Of a DNA stretch of 64,000 nucleotides, positions 8,649-17,948 are shown in pieces (position 1 is the first letter of the stretch; each line of letters begins with the position of its first letter). Both the position numbers and the translations under genes were made by a program. The notes beneath the pieces are model-generated. The model worked only from the letters and a program-made list of their open reading frames with translations. It did no database searches and was not told the DNA's origin. Source of the stretch: Saprospiraceae bacterium (GTDB lineage Bacteria > Bacteroidota > Bacteroidia > Chitinophagales > Saprospiraceae); assembly GCA_020628095.1 (NCBI GenBank), contig JAHDFP010000019.1, positions 1 to 64,000 of the forward strand. Direction: 5' to 3'.

Positions 8649-9374
8649 ATGTACAGGCAGTTCAAACCATCAAAAGAGCTTAACCATATAATAGATACTT
8701 TTTGGACTTTCTCTAATGGTGATGTGAATGAAAGTTTTAAGATACTACCAGATAATTGTGCAGACTTAATATTCGATCTTAATCAAAACAAGAGTTTTCT
8801 TTCAGGGGTAATGACCAATTACCAGATTCGTGAATTAGATAAGGATGCTCAATTATTGGGAGTTCGTTTTAAGGTCGAGAACTTTGGTTTCTTGAGTCGT
8901 ATACCGCTTAAAGAGACCAAAAATCTGAGAATCGAATTATCAGAAATCTTATCGAAGAAAAGTATCCATACTTTAAATCGTCTTAATGACTCTGAGGGAA
9001 TATCTTATCGGATCGAGTACTTAGAAAATTTCGTAATAAGATCGTACCAAGAGAATTTTCTGAAGCAAGACCAATTGGTCTTATCAGTAACTCAACAGAT
9101 AAGAAGAATGAAAGGCATTGTGAATGTTACAGAATTGGCTAAGTCATACCATATTGGTCTGAGACAACTGGAACGACGTTTTAAGCGATACATGGGCTTA
9201 ACTGTAAAAGAGTTTTCAAGTATTGTCCGCTTTAATCATGCAAAGAAATTAATAGCCACGTCCAAGAATAAAAGCCTTTTAGACATCGCTTTTGATATGA
9301 GCTTTTTCGACCACTCTCACATGACGCATAAGTTCAATCGTATCTCGGGAGAAAATCCAAACTTTTTTAGATAA
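8649..9374 (+). CDS. AraC-family transcriptional regulator (DUF6597-type N-terminus)
   Basis: A 241-residue regulator. The N-terminal ~110 residues (YRQFKPSKELNHIIDTFWTF, later ILPDNCADLIF) match the sensory domain often called DUF6597. Residues ~145-241 hold the two helix-turn-helix units of AraC/XylS proteins (VTELAKSYHIGLRQLERRFK and LLDIAFDMSFFDHSHMTHKF). The ligand is unknown. A VOC-fold gene follows 62 bp downstream on the same strand, so the two may form a small antibiotic- or electrophile-response unit. It lies directly after the accessory island; I found no cassette boundary around it. Confidence 0.88.
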   Translation: MYRQFKPSKELNHIIDTFWTFSNGDVNESFKILPDNCADLIFDLNQNKSFLSGVMTNYQIRELDKDAQLLGVRFKVENFGFLSRIPLKETKNLRIELSEILSKKSIHTLNRLNDSEGISYRIEYLENFVIRSYQENFLKQDQLVLSVTQQIRRMKGIVNVTELAKSYHIGLRQLERRFKRYMGLTVKEFSSIVRFNHAKKLIATSKNKSLLDIAFDMSFFDHSHMTHKFNRISGENPNFFR

Positions 9375-9436
9375 CGTCGTTTTTTTACAAAGACTAATTT
9401 GTAGAGTCAATTACTTTTACAGTCAAATATAACTCT

Positions 9437-9841
9437 ATGGATATTCAATACGCGTACACCATTCTTTATGTTTCCGACGTACCAAAAACAATAGAATTCT
9501 ACGAAAAGGCTTTCGGGTTTGAGCGAAAATTCTTAACTCCAGAAAATGACTACGGAGAGATATTGTCAGGAAGTACAACGATCGCATTTGCAAATATCGA
9601 ACTCGGAAATTCAAATTTTAAAAACGGCTTTACTCAAAGTACACTTAGCGAAAAGCCTTTTGGGATAGAGTTGGCATTTACTACGGAGCAGGTCAACGAA
9701 GTAATGGAAAACGCCATCAAAAATGGTGCAGAATTACTATCGGAACAAGTGACCAAGCCTTGGGGTCAACAAGTCGGTTACTTAAGAGACCTCAATGGAT
9801 TTATTATTGAAATCTGCACACCAATCCATAATCAGGAATAG
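9437..9841 (+). CDS. VOC-fold protein (glyoxalase/bleomycin resistance family)
   Basis: A 134-residue single-chain vicinal-oxygen-chelate protein with two beta-alpha-beta-beta-beta modules. The start (YAYTILYVSDVPKTIEFYEK, then AFGF) and the C-terminal GYLRDLNGFIIEICTP are typical. Members bind a metal or sequester drugs; the specific substrate cannot be read from the sequence. It probably shares a transcript with the AraC regulator upstream. Confidence 0.85.
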   Translation: MDIQYAYTILYVSDVPKTIEFYEKAFGFERKFLTPENDYGEILSGSTTIAFANIELGNSNFKNGFTQSTLSEKPFGIELAFTTEQVNEVMENAIKNGAELLSEQVTKPWGQQVGYLRDLNGFIIEICTPIHNQE

Positions 9842-10168
9842 TTAAACCCAACAAAAATCAATTATTACAAGAATCAATGATTGCCTGAAAAATTGTCCCA
9901 CCCTTAACACCAAAACCTTTATCCAAATAGATCTCCATGCCAGATTTGTAAGAGACATTATTATGATCCAAATGGTCCTTGGAACTAATAAGTAGAACGA
10001 CATGACTCGTAACAAGAAAAAAAACCCCACTCTAGGAACAAACCAAGGCCCTCATCCATTATATAAAGAGTCATAACGATCCATTTCTTATCTCTGTAGA
10101 TAGCATTACACATTACTGATAATTATTATACTTTCGCATGGCGAAAAAGTAAAAAGCAAGGCAAATAG
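9842..10168. other. Intergenic region
   Basis: There is no convincing gene. A short minus-strand frame (9842-10030) is hydrophobic but has no start context or family resemblance. TATACTTTCG near 10128 resembles a Bacteroidota -7 box and may drive the antiporter gene at 10169. Confidence 0.35.
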
Positions 10169-11110
10169 ATGGCGATAACCATTGGATTTATATTGTTAGG
10201 GTTTGTTTTTCTGTATTTCGGTGCAGAGTTTCTTATATCTGGTGCTGAGAAATTGGCAGAAAACCTCAATATATCTAAGGCTATCGTGGGTGTCGTGGTG
10301 GTGGCTTTTGGTACGAGTGCGCCAGAGTTATTCGTCAATGTGATCTGTGCTTGCCGTGATGAGACCGAATTTGCGCTGGCTAATATATCAGGTAGTAATT
10401 TGACTAATCTTTGTTTGGGTTTTGGTCTGATTGGGATGTTTTTTGGGATAGATTATCTCAGAGATCAGTTTAAGCTGGATATATTTTACTTTTTTCTCGG
10501 TCCATTGATTATCGTACTGACATTTTTATATACGGACAAGCAATATTTGCCCTTATGGATAGTCTTTATTCTTATTCCCTTGATTCTCTTTTATCTTAAG
10601 AAAGCCATGGATCGGTTCAAAGATCCTGATAACAACAAAGAAGCAGATGCTAAAGAAATTGTCAAAGGCGTAGCCGTGTTTCTTGTAGGGATATTAGGTT
10701 TATACATAGGCGGGGAGGTCGTGGTGCACCATTGTAAGATAATAGGTAAGCAATACGGGATATCGGATGCCCTGCTGGGTCTGACAATCGTGGCTGGAGG
10801 GACTTCTATTCCGGATGTCATGGCGAGTATCGTGGCGGCACGACGTGGAGAAAAAGAGATCGCTATAGGCAACCTTATAGGCAGTAATATCTTCAATATA
10901 TTCTTTGTACTGAGTTCGACATTGATGTTTTCTGGGATTAATCTGGCTGCAGATGCGCTGTTGTTTCAAGATTATGTGGCGGTGACGGTGTTATCCATAT
11001 TTTTTATGCTCTACGTAAGCACTACCAAAAAAATCAACCTACCACTCGGTCTGATTCTGGTGACGGCCTATATCGCCTATTATTATCTCAGAATTACCCA
11101 ATCTATCTGA
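10169..11110 (+). CDS. Calcium/sodium antiporter (CaCA superfamily, YrbG-like)
   Basis: A 313-residue inner-membrane cation exchanger with about ten membrane segments. The two signature alpha-repeats are present in opposite halves: FGTSAPELFVN (~49-59) and AGGTSIPDVMAS (~209-220), each carrying the conserved acidic residue in the GTS-x-P-(E/D) motif that binds the cation. The paired motifs, internal duplication and length fit the K+-independent Na+/Ca2+ antiporter family. The gene lies 57 bp upstream of tatC on the same strand. Confidence 0.92.
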   Translation: MAITIGFILLGFVFLYFGAEFLISGAEKLAENLNISKAIVGVVVVAFGTSAPELFVNVICACRDETEFALANISGSNLTNLCLGFGLIGMFFGIDYLRDQFKLDIFYFFLGPLIIVLTFLYTDKQYLPLWIVFILIPLILFYLKKAMDRFKDPDNNKEADAKEIVKGVAVFLVGILGLYIGGEVVVHHCKIIGKQYGISDALLGLTIVAGGTSIPDVMASIVAARRGEKEIAIGNLIGSNIFNIFFVLSSTLMFSGINLAADALLFQDYVAVTVLSIFFMLYVSTTKKINLPLGLILVTAYIAYYYLRITQSI

Positions 11111-11167
11111 CCTATTATTTCATATAATAAGGACATAGGTAGTACATTTATATTCAGATAATACGCT

Positions 11168-11986
11168 ATGTCGACAAGCCCAGCAAAATCACAAAAAGAT
11201 GGAGAAAAGGAGATGCCTTTTTTTGATCATCTGGAGGAATTGCGCTGGCATCTGATCAGATCCTTGCTTTCTATCGTCATATTTGGTGTTATAATCTTCA
11301 TTTTTAAAGAATTTGTCTTTGGAACCATCATTTTTGGTCCTAGGAGTGAGTCTTTTTTGACCTATAGGCTGTTCTGTCAGATGTCGGAGCACACCTGCAT
11401 GAGTCCACCAGAATTCGAAATGATCGCCACTAAGGTGGGTGAGCGGTTCTTGACGCACCTTAAGGTGTCATTTTGGTTGGGTTTTATTCTGTCGTTTCCT
11501 TATATATTCTGGGAGTTTTGGAGATTTATAAGCCCAGGGTTATTGGATAGTGAAAAAAAAGCCGCCAAAGGAATTGTCTTCAGTTGCTCTTTCCTATTCT
11601 TTCTGGGTGTGGCGTTTGGATATTTTATCATAACGCCGTTTGGGTTGAAGTTTTTGACAGAGTACACTCTGAGCTCTCAGGAAATAGTTACAGAAAGTTC
11701 GAGTCTAACCTCTTATGTAGGTTATCTGACTAATTTTACCATTCCATCAGGCATGTTATTCCAGATGCCAATCGCTGTCTATATCTTATCTCGTATCGGT
11801 CTACTCACACCTGACCTTATGAAAAAATACCGAAGGCATGCGCTTGTGGGCATAATCGTGCTGGCAGCAATCATCACTCCGCCAGAGGTCGTCACTCAGA
11901 TACTTATCGCCATTCCGATATTTTTATTGTACGAATTTAGCATTATGATCTCCCGTCGTGCGGCTAAAAAATACAATACGACCTAA
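11168..11986 (+). CDS. tatC: Sec-independent translocase subunit TatC
   Basis: A 272-residue inner-membrane protein with six membrane segments. It is the twin-arginine signal receptor subunit of the Tat pathway, which exports folded proteins. The N-terminal MPFFDHLEELRWHLIRS (~17-33) is the diagnostic cytosolic TatC motif. PYIFWEFWRFISPGL and FGLKFLTEY are the other family markers. A periplasmic insert rich in Cys and charged residues (~62-90) is typical of Bacteroidota forms. No tatA gene is adjacent. Confidence 0.95.
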   Translation: MSTSPAKSQKDGEKEMPFFDHLEELRWHLIRSLLSIVIFGVIIFIFKEFVFGTIIFGPRSESFLTYRLFCQMSEHTCMSPPEFEMIATKVGERFLTHLKVSFWLGFILSFPYIFWEFWRFISPGLLDSEKKAAKGIVFSCSFLFFLGVAFGYFIITPFGLKFLTEYTLSSQEIVTESSSLTSYVGYLTNFTIPSGMLFQMPIAVYILSRIGLLTPDLMKKYRRHALVGIIVLAAIITPPEVVTQILIAIPIFLLYEFSIMISRRAAKKYNTT

Positions 11987-12134
11987 GCTCTACATCCCCT
12001 ATCCAAAAGAACATATTGGCATGATTTTTAATATGTAATAGGTGTTCCTTTACTTATTCATTGGTCTTTTATTGTAATCTATCCCTAAACCCAAGATTAC
12101 CCTAAGAGCATATTGAGAACAGCAAAAAGGAAGG

Positions 12135-15038
12135 GTGAAAAAATTAATTTATATCGGTATAATACTGTGTGTATTATTTCTGGTAACCACACAGTCATGC
12201 CTTGCTTCCCACATCGTCGGAGGCGAAGTGAGTTATCGCTTCGTCAGTCATAATGTGGATAAGACGGAGGCCACATATCAGGTCGTGTTTACGCTCTACC
12301 GTGACATAGATGGTATTGAGTTTGAGGAAGCGACTAATTTTGGAATCTATCTCCAAAATGCAGATGGATCGTGGACTAACTACGATGTGATTACCGAAGT
12401 ATATTTAGAATCGCAAGACGAATTTCTAGCCCCATCTGACCCTTGCCAAAAACAAAGATTAAGCGAAGAAAAAGTAGAATCAGGAACCTACCGATTCGAC
12501 CTTACCCTACCCGTCCAAAATAAAGCCTACAGAATTACATATCAGAGATGCTGCCGAAACCATGCCGTGTCTAACATACTTAATGCCAGCACAACTGGTG
12601 CAGTCTACGATGTCGTCATCTCTCCAGAATCTCAGAGACTCTGTAACTCTAGTCCACAATTTGCAGAGTATCCACCGACATTTATTTGTGTCAATAGTCT
12701 CCTAGAGTTTAACCATTCTGCGTATGATATCGACGGCGATGAACTGAGATATTCTTTCTGTGCTCCGCTGACCTCTGGTGGTCCTGAGAGTCACTACAGA
12801 GGATGTTGTGATTGCCTCAATCCTGATCTGAAAACTTGTACCCCACCCTTTGAGACGGTACAGTATGCGAGTTCATTTACGTATGATATACCGATACTGG
12901 GTAATCCAGTCATCGACATAGATTACGAGAGCGGAATTATCACAGGTAGACCTCAGCAACTTGGCATATTCGTTATCGGTTTATGTGTGGAAGAATATAG
13001 AGATGGCGTACATATCGGATCAGTAAGGAGAGATTTTGAGTTTAACGTGGTAAGTTGTATATCGAGTGTCGCCGCTCAGATAGAGGCAGACTCTACGATA
13101 ATAGAAGATAGGGATAATTCCATCTACTATTTTCAGTCGTGCACTAACGAAGAAATCAAATTAGTCAACAAAAGTGAAGATCAGAATTACATAGATCACT
13201 ATACATGGAGAATCTATGATGAGGATCATTCGATGATTTTCAATCTATCAAAAACACAAGATAGAGACATCAATATTCCATCCTTGGAGAGTGGAAAATA
13301 TACGGGCCTGATGATACTCAATGAAGATAAAAACTGTATTGACTCGGCACAGTTTATCATAGACGTATACCCAGAAGTGGCACCAGAATTTTCCTATGAT
13401 TACGAAACCTGTACCCTATCAGAAGTCAGTCTAAAAGACGAAACTCTATACGGCAAATCAGAAGAATATACAGTCGAATGGATCTTTGAAAATGGCGACA
13501 TTATAAGAGGCAAAAATGTACAGTATCAATTCGACAACAAAGGAGAAAAAATCATCACTCAAAGAGTCACCGATACACATGGTTGTATCTACGAAAATAT
13601 ACAACCCATTACATGGAATCCTGAGACTCCTATCACTGCAATTTTAGATTCCAAAGATCAAAATAATGATGGTGGAAATAGAATGACCTATAATTATACT
13701 TTCTGTCATAACGAGGATATTATTATAAAAAACGAAAGCAAAAACGAAGAAGACATTTCGTCCACTGATTGGTACTTATATGACCAAAATCAAAACCAGA
13801 TAAATTATCAAAACGATGCTGGTATCAGCGATCTATCCCTCAGCAATATTTCCTCTGGTAACTATCACGGATATGTCATAATCAATGCTCAAAAACAATG
13901 TCCTGACACGGCCTTATTCAATATCTCTATAAGAGATAAAAAGATACCAAATTTCGACTACAGTTACGACCACTGTGAGCGCGGAGCCATAGATTTTCGA
14001 TTTGACTATGATAACAACTCGGAAGATGTACAAGACATCATCTGGACATTTTCAGATGGTGAGCAAGTAGCTGGCGACAATATCTCATATCAGTTTGACG
14101 CGACAGGAGATCATATCGTATCAGTTCAGATTACTGATTCTAACGGTTGCACACACGCCTCTGAGCAAGAAGTCAATTGGACACCTAATTTATCCTCCGA
14201 AAATCCAGAATACCAATACGAAGAAAAAGTCATCTGCCCCGGTGACACGATCTTATTTTTTGGTAATATGATAAGTCAGGAGGAGAGATATACGCACCGT
14301 ATTTTGACTGTAGATCATGGTTGCGATTCTATGACTTACGAGTTGGATCTTAAAGTCTATGCCGAGCCTATTGTAGAAAATATAGACACGACCCTATGCC
14401 CTGGAGAAGTGTATTATTATGATGGTCAGGCTATAAAAGATGAGATGCGATTCGGAGAAATCTTCGTATCAGAATCTACACAATGCGATAGCTTGTATAG
14501 AAATGTTTCTGTTCAGTTCTACGAGGACCCAACGATACATCTCGAAAATACTATGACGATACTTCCCTATCAAGATTATACGATTCCACTATACGTCAGT
14601 GGCAATATACACAGCGTTACATGGGAAGGCAGCGACGATATATCTTGCAAAAACTGTTTAAACCCCATCATACATACGACTGATAATCAAACACTTACAG
14701 CAACCATAGAAACCATCCACGGTTGTATACATACGCGCACCATCTCAGTAGATATAGATGATAGCATGAATTTTTATGTGCCTAACATCATCTCTACCAG
14801 TGATAGAAAGAACAATAGATTCTATGTCCAATCTAATGACAAAGTCACTTACGAATATGAGCTGATGATCTATGACCGCTACGGAAACAGAATCCACAGA
14901 TGCTATGCACAGTGCAATGATTCTACGAGAGGATGGCTACCAGAGAACATTAATCCAGGCGTATTCGTCTACACCATTTTCTTCAAGTCTAACATTAAGC
15001 CTAATAAGCTAAGTGGCACAATAACAGTACTCGAATAG
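12135..15038 (+). CDS. Large secreted protein with gliding-motility-type (CHU_C) C-terminal sorting domain
   Basis: A 967-residue secreted protein starting at GTG. A signal peptide ends near SCLA, followed by SHIVGGEVSYRFV, the usual opening of large Bacteroidota surface proteins. The central part has Cys-rich and PKD/Ig-like beta modules, with at least two related ~220-residue units carrying WTFSDGEQVAGDNISYQF-like strands. The last ~90 residues (FYVPNIISTSDRKNNRFYVQ ... IYDRYGNRI) form the type-B T9SS sorting domain. It is probably an adhesin or cell-surface structural protein. It converges with porX, whose stop lies immediately after its own. Confidence 0.85.
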   Translation: MKKLIYIGIILCVLFLVTTQSCLASHIVGGEVSYRFVSHNVDKTEATYQVVFTLYRDIDGIEFEEATNFGIYLQNADGSWTNYDVITEVYLESQDEFLAPSDPCQKQRLSEEKVESGTYRFDLTLPVQNKAYRITYQRCCRNHAVSNILNASTTGAVYDVVISPESQRLCNSSPQFAEYPPTFICVNSLLEFNHSAYDIDGDELRYSFCAPLTSGGPESHYRGCCDCLNPDLKTCTPPFETVQYASSFTYDIPILGNPVIDIDYESGIITGRPQQLGIFVIGLCVEEYRDGVHIGSVRRDFEFNVVSCISSVAAQIEADSTIIEDRDNSIYYFQSCTNEEIKLVNKSEDQNYIDHYTWRIYDEDHSMIFNLSKTQDRDINIPSLESGKYTGLMILNEDKNCIDSAQFIIDVYPEVAPEFSYDYETCTLSEVSLKDETLYGKSEEYTVEWIFENGDIIRGKNVQYQFDNKGEKIITQRVTDTHGCIYENIQPITWNPETPITAILDSKDQNNDGGNRMTYNYTFCHNEDIIIKNESKNEEDISSTDWYLYDQNQNQINYQNDAGISDLSLSNISSGNYHGYVIINAQKQCPDTALFNISIRDKKIPNFDYSYDHCERGAIDFRFDYDNNSEDVQDIIWTFSDGEQVAGDNISYQFDATGDHIVSVQITDSNGCTHASEQEVNWTPNLSSENPEYQYEEKVICPGDTILFFGNMISQEERYTHRILTVDHGCDSMTYELDLKVYAEPIVENIDTTLCPGEVYYYDGQAIKDEMRFGEIFVSESTQCDSLYRNVSVQFYEDPTIHLENTMTILPYQDYTIPLYVSGNIHSVTWEGSDDISCKNCLNPIIHTTDNQTLTATIETIHGCIHTRTISVDIDDSMNFYVPNIISTSDRKNNRFYVQSNDKVTYEYELMIYDRYGNRIHRCYAQCNDSTRGWLPENINPGVFVYTIFFKSNIKPNKLSGTITVLE

Positions 15039-16589
15039 TTATTTAGGATTGAGGATAACGAAGGGGCAAATCATCTCTTCTAGCGATATTCCACCATGCT
15101 GAAAAGTGTCCGTATACATCTTGTGGTATCTCGCATAATTATTAGGATACAGGAAGAAATAATCATCCGTCGCAAAGATAAATTTGGAGCTAATATTAGG
15201 TCTTGGTAATCCATACTTATGTGGATCATCCACATCTAATACTTCCTTCTTTTGGAACCGTAGATTCTTCCCTACCTTATATCTCAGGTTAGTAGATGTC
15301 TCGCGGTCTGCGATAACCTTACTCGGATTATGTACTCGTATAGTTCCATGATCTGTCGTCACGAATAACCGCACATTCTTTTCAACTATTGCTTGAAGAC
15401 ATTGCCATATAGGCGAATTAACAAACCATGATTTAGTCAGTGATCTATACCCTTTTTCGTCGCCCGCCAATTCTTTGAGGACTTCCATTTCTGTACGAGC
15501 ATGAGATAACATATCTATAAAATTATAGACGATAACTGTCAGATCATTTTGCAGATAATTATGGATATTATCTTGGAGATCTTTGGCGTCGTTGATGTTT
15601 CTTATTTTTAGATAATCCCACTTGATATCTTTGTTATAGATTCTTTTGAGCTGTTGTGCTAGCAGTTCTTTTTCGTACTGATTTTTTCCTCCTGATTCGT
15701 TGTCGTTAAGCCAGTATTGTCCATAATTTTTCTGGATGTCTCGTGGCAACATTCCAGCGAATATGGCATTACGAGAATACTGTGTCGCAGTAGGCAATAT
15801 GGAGTAAAATGTTTTCTCTTCTTCTACCCTATATAGCTCGGATATTATAGGCTCTAAGATGCGCCATTGGTCCAGTCTCAGATTATCGAATAATACAAGA
15901 AAATTTTTCTTTCCTTCAGCGAGATTAGGTAATAGAAATTGTTTGATAATATCATGTGATAAGGCGGGTCCTTCGCCTTCTATCCATGAGAGATAATTAG
16001 AAGTTACATATCTGCCAAATTCTTTATTGGCATCCTTCTTTTGCATTTCAAGTATTCCTTTAAGCTGGTCGTTATCGGACTCATCTAGTTTTAACTCCCA
16101 GTTGATAATACGCTGGTATAGTGTGGCCCATTCTTCATGATCCATTCCACTCTGGATGTCCATCGCGATAGACCTAAATTCTTGCTGATAATCAGACGCC
16201 GTCTTCTCACTCACTAATCTTTTGTTGTCCATCAGTTTTTTGAGCGAGAGTAATATTTGATTAGGATTGACAGGCTTGATAAGGTAGTCATCTATCTGCG
16301 AGCCGATGGCCTGCTCCATAAGATCCTCCGCCTCATTCTTGGTAATCATGACGATGGGGATATTGATATTCTGGCTTCTTATTTTTTCTAGTGTTTCGAG
16401 TCCGGTGATACCCGGCATAGATTCGTCTAGGAAGATGCAATCTATTTCTTTGTCATTTTCTATGACCTCTAGTGCATCATGGCCATTCGTTACTTCTATG
16501 ACATCATATCCTTTCTTCTTCAGAAAAAATAATTGTGGCTTGAGTAAGTCGATTTCGTCATCGGCCCAGAGAATCCTTGCTTTTACCAT
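15039..16589 (-). CDS. porX: PorX-type T9SS response regulator with PglZ domain
   Basis: A 516-residue protein. Residues 1-125 are a CheY-like receiver with the acidic pocket Asp10/Asp11, phospho-acceptor Asp55 in IFLDESMPG, and Lys in DYLIKPV. Residues ~200-516 are a PglZ/alkaline-phosphatase-like domain with LFDNLRLDQW, LPTATQYSRNA, FVTTDHGT and TFQHGGISLEEM. This architecture and length are those of PorX, which works with the PorY kinase and an ECF sigma factor to control T9SS genes and which has phosphodiesterase activity on oligonucleotides. The gene is next to a T9SS type-B cargo gene, convergent with it. It is divergent from the HD-hydrolase gene. Confidence 0.93.
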   Translation of the reverse strand: MVKARILWADDEIDLLKPQLFFLKKKGYDVIEVTNGHDALEVIENDKEIDCIFLDESMPGITGLETLEKIRSQNINIPIVMITKNEAEDLMEQAIGSQIDDYLIKPVNPNQILLSLKKLMDNKRLVSEKTASDYQQEFRSIAMDIQSGMDHEEWATLYQRIINWELKLDESDNDQLKGILEMQKKDANKEFGRYVTSNYLSWIEGEGPALSHDIIKQFLLPNLAEGKKNFLVLFDNLRLDQWRILEPIISELYRVEEEKTFYSILPTATQYSRNAIFAGMLPRDIQKNYGQYWLNDNESGGKNQYEKELLAQQLKRIYNKDIKWDYLKIRNINDAKDLQDNIHNYLQNDLTVIVYNFIDMLSHARTEMEVLKELAGDEKGYRSLTKSWFVNSPIWQCLQAIVEKNVRLFVTTDHGTIRVHNPSKVIADRETSTNLRYKVGKNLRFQKKEVLDVDDPHKYGLPRPNISSKFIFATDDYFFLYPNNYARYHKMYTDTFQHGGISLEEMICPFVILNPK

Positions 16590-16671
16590 ACAGTGTATTT
16601 AGTTGCTTGTCGCGTTTGTTATTTTCCTTTATCCAACGCATTCCGTCTGCCATCTATTACCTTTGGTGGGA

Positions 16672-17883
16672 ATGAGTCAAAAAAAGATTATAAACGACCC
16701 AATATATGGACTGATATCCTTCAAATTCGATTTTTTATACCAATTAATAGATCACCCCATATTCCAGCGTCTGCGCAGAATATCCCAGATGGGATTATCT
16801 AATTATGTATATCCCGGAGCCACCCATACCAGATGGGGGCATGCCATCGGGGCATTGCACCTGATGTCTACGGCCATAGATACACTTCGTGTCAAGGGTG
16901 TCCAGATATCAGAGGAGGAATATCTATCAGTCAGTATTGCCATACTTCTGCATGACATAGGACATGGACCATTTTCTCATGCACTGGAACATATTATAAT
17001 AGAAGAGCATCACGAGACCATATCTCTGAAAATTATGGAAATGCTCAACGAGGAATATGACGGCGCCCTAGATCTCGCCATTTCTATATACAAGGGAGAA
17101 TATCGTCGGCCATTCTTATCGCAGCTCGTATCGAGTCAGTTAGATATGGATAGAATGGATTATCTCACACGCGATAGCTATTACTCAGGTGTGGCAGAAG
17201 GTGTCATAGGCTATAAGCGTATCATATCCATGCTCAATGTCCATGATGACCATCTGGTGGTCGAAGAAAAAGGCATATTCTCAGTAGAGAAATTTATTAT
17301 TGCGCGTCACTTTATGTACTGGCAGGTGTATTTGCATAAGACATCACTGGCTACTGAGCAGATGCTCAAGCTCTTTGTAAGGCGCGTCAAGAAGCTGGTC
17401 AGGGATGAAGATTATCAGATAGAGAACAAAGATTTACAGCAGCTCTTTAGCAAATCAAGTATAAATGGCAGCAAATTTGCAGATAAGTTGTTTAGTTTCC
17501 TTAAATTAGATGACATTGACATATTTACGCTACTAAAACAATCCGCCTCCTCTACTGATCAATTGCTTAGTTTTTTATCCCAAAGTTTACTCAATAGAAG
17601 ATTGTTTGGAATAATTCTGCAAAATAAGCCGATAGAAGGTGACCTTATAGATCGTTTCCGTCAAAATGTTAAAATGATTCTAAGTGAAGTTGATGAGGAA
17701 CTCATTGAAGAATTGTTGATCATGGGTAAAGAAACCACCCAGATATATAATAATGAGAGAGATTGGATTAAGATTATGAATAAAAACGACGAGATAAAAG
17801 ATATTTCGCACTATTTATATAGGCTAGTAAAATTAGATGAGATTACAAAGTATTATTTATGTTATCCTAAATTTAATATCTAA
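16672..17883 (+). CDS. HD-domain phosphohydrolase (SAMHD1/dGTPase-like)
   Basis: A 403-residue HD-superfamily protein. I chose the ATG at 16672 (MSQKKIINDPIYG) over an upstream in-frame ATG at 16603, because homologues begin with the KIINDPIYG region and the extra residues look non-coding. Metal-binding motifs are TRWGHAIGALHL (H...), LLHDIGHGPFSHALE (HD) and DMDRMDYLTRD (D). Relatives hydrolyse dNTPs or act on nucleotide substrates. The true substrate is unknown. The gene is divergent from porX. Confidence 0.9.
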   Translation: MSQKKIINDPIYGLISFKFDFLYQLIDHPIFQRLRRISQMGLSNYVYPGATHTRWGHAIGALHLMSTAIDTLRVKGVQISEEEYLSVSIAILLHDIGHGPFSHALEHIIIEEHHETISLKIMEMLNEEYDGALDLAISIYKGEYRRPFLSQLVSSQLDMDRMDYLTRDSYYSGVAEGVIGYKRIISMLNVHDDHLVVEEKGIFSVEKFIIARHFMYWQVYLHKTSLATEQMLKLFVRRVKKLVRDEDYQIENKDLQQLFSKSSINGSKFADKLFSFLKLDDIDIFTLLKQSASSTDQLLSFLSQSLLNRRLFGIILQNKPIEGDLIDRFRQNVKMILSEVDEELIEELLIMGKETTQIYNNERDWIKIMNKNDEIKDISHYLYRLVKLDEITKYYLCYPKFNI

Positions 17884-17948
17884 TTTTGCAGCCATTTTCA
17901 GTTTGTAATACTTTTTAAGACATTATTTTATAAAATCTATAATCAACA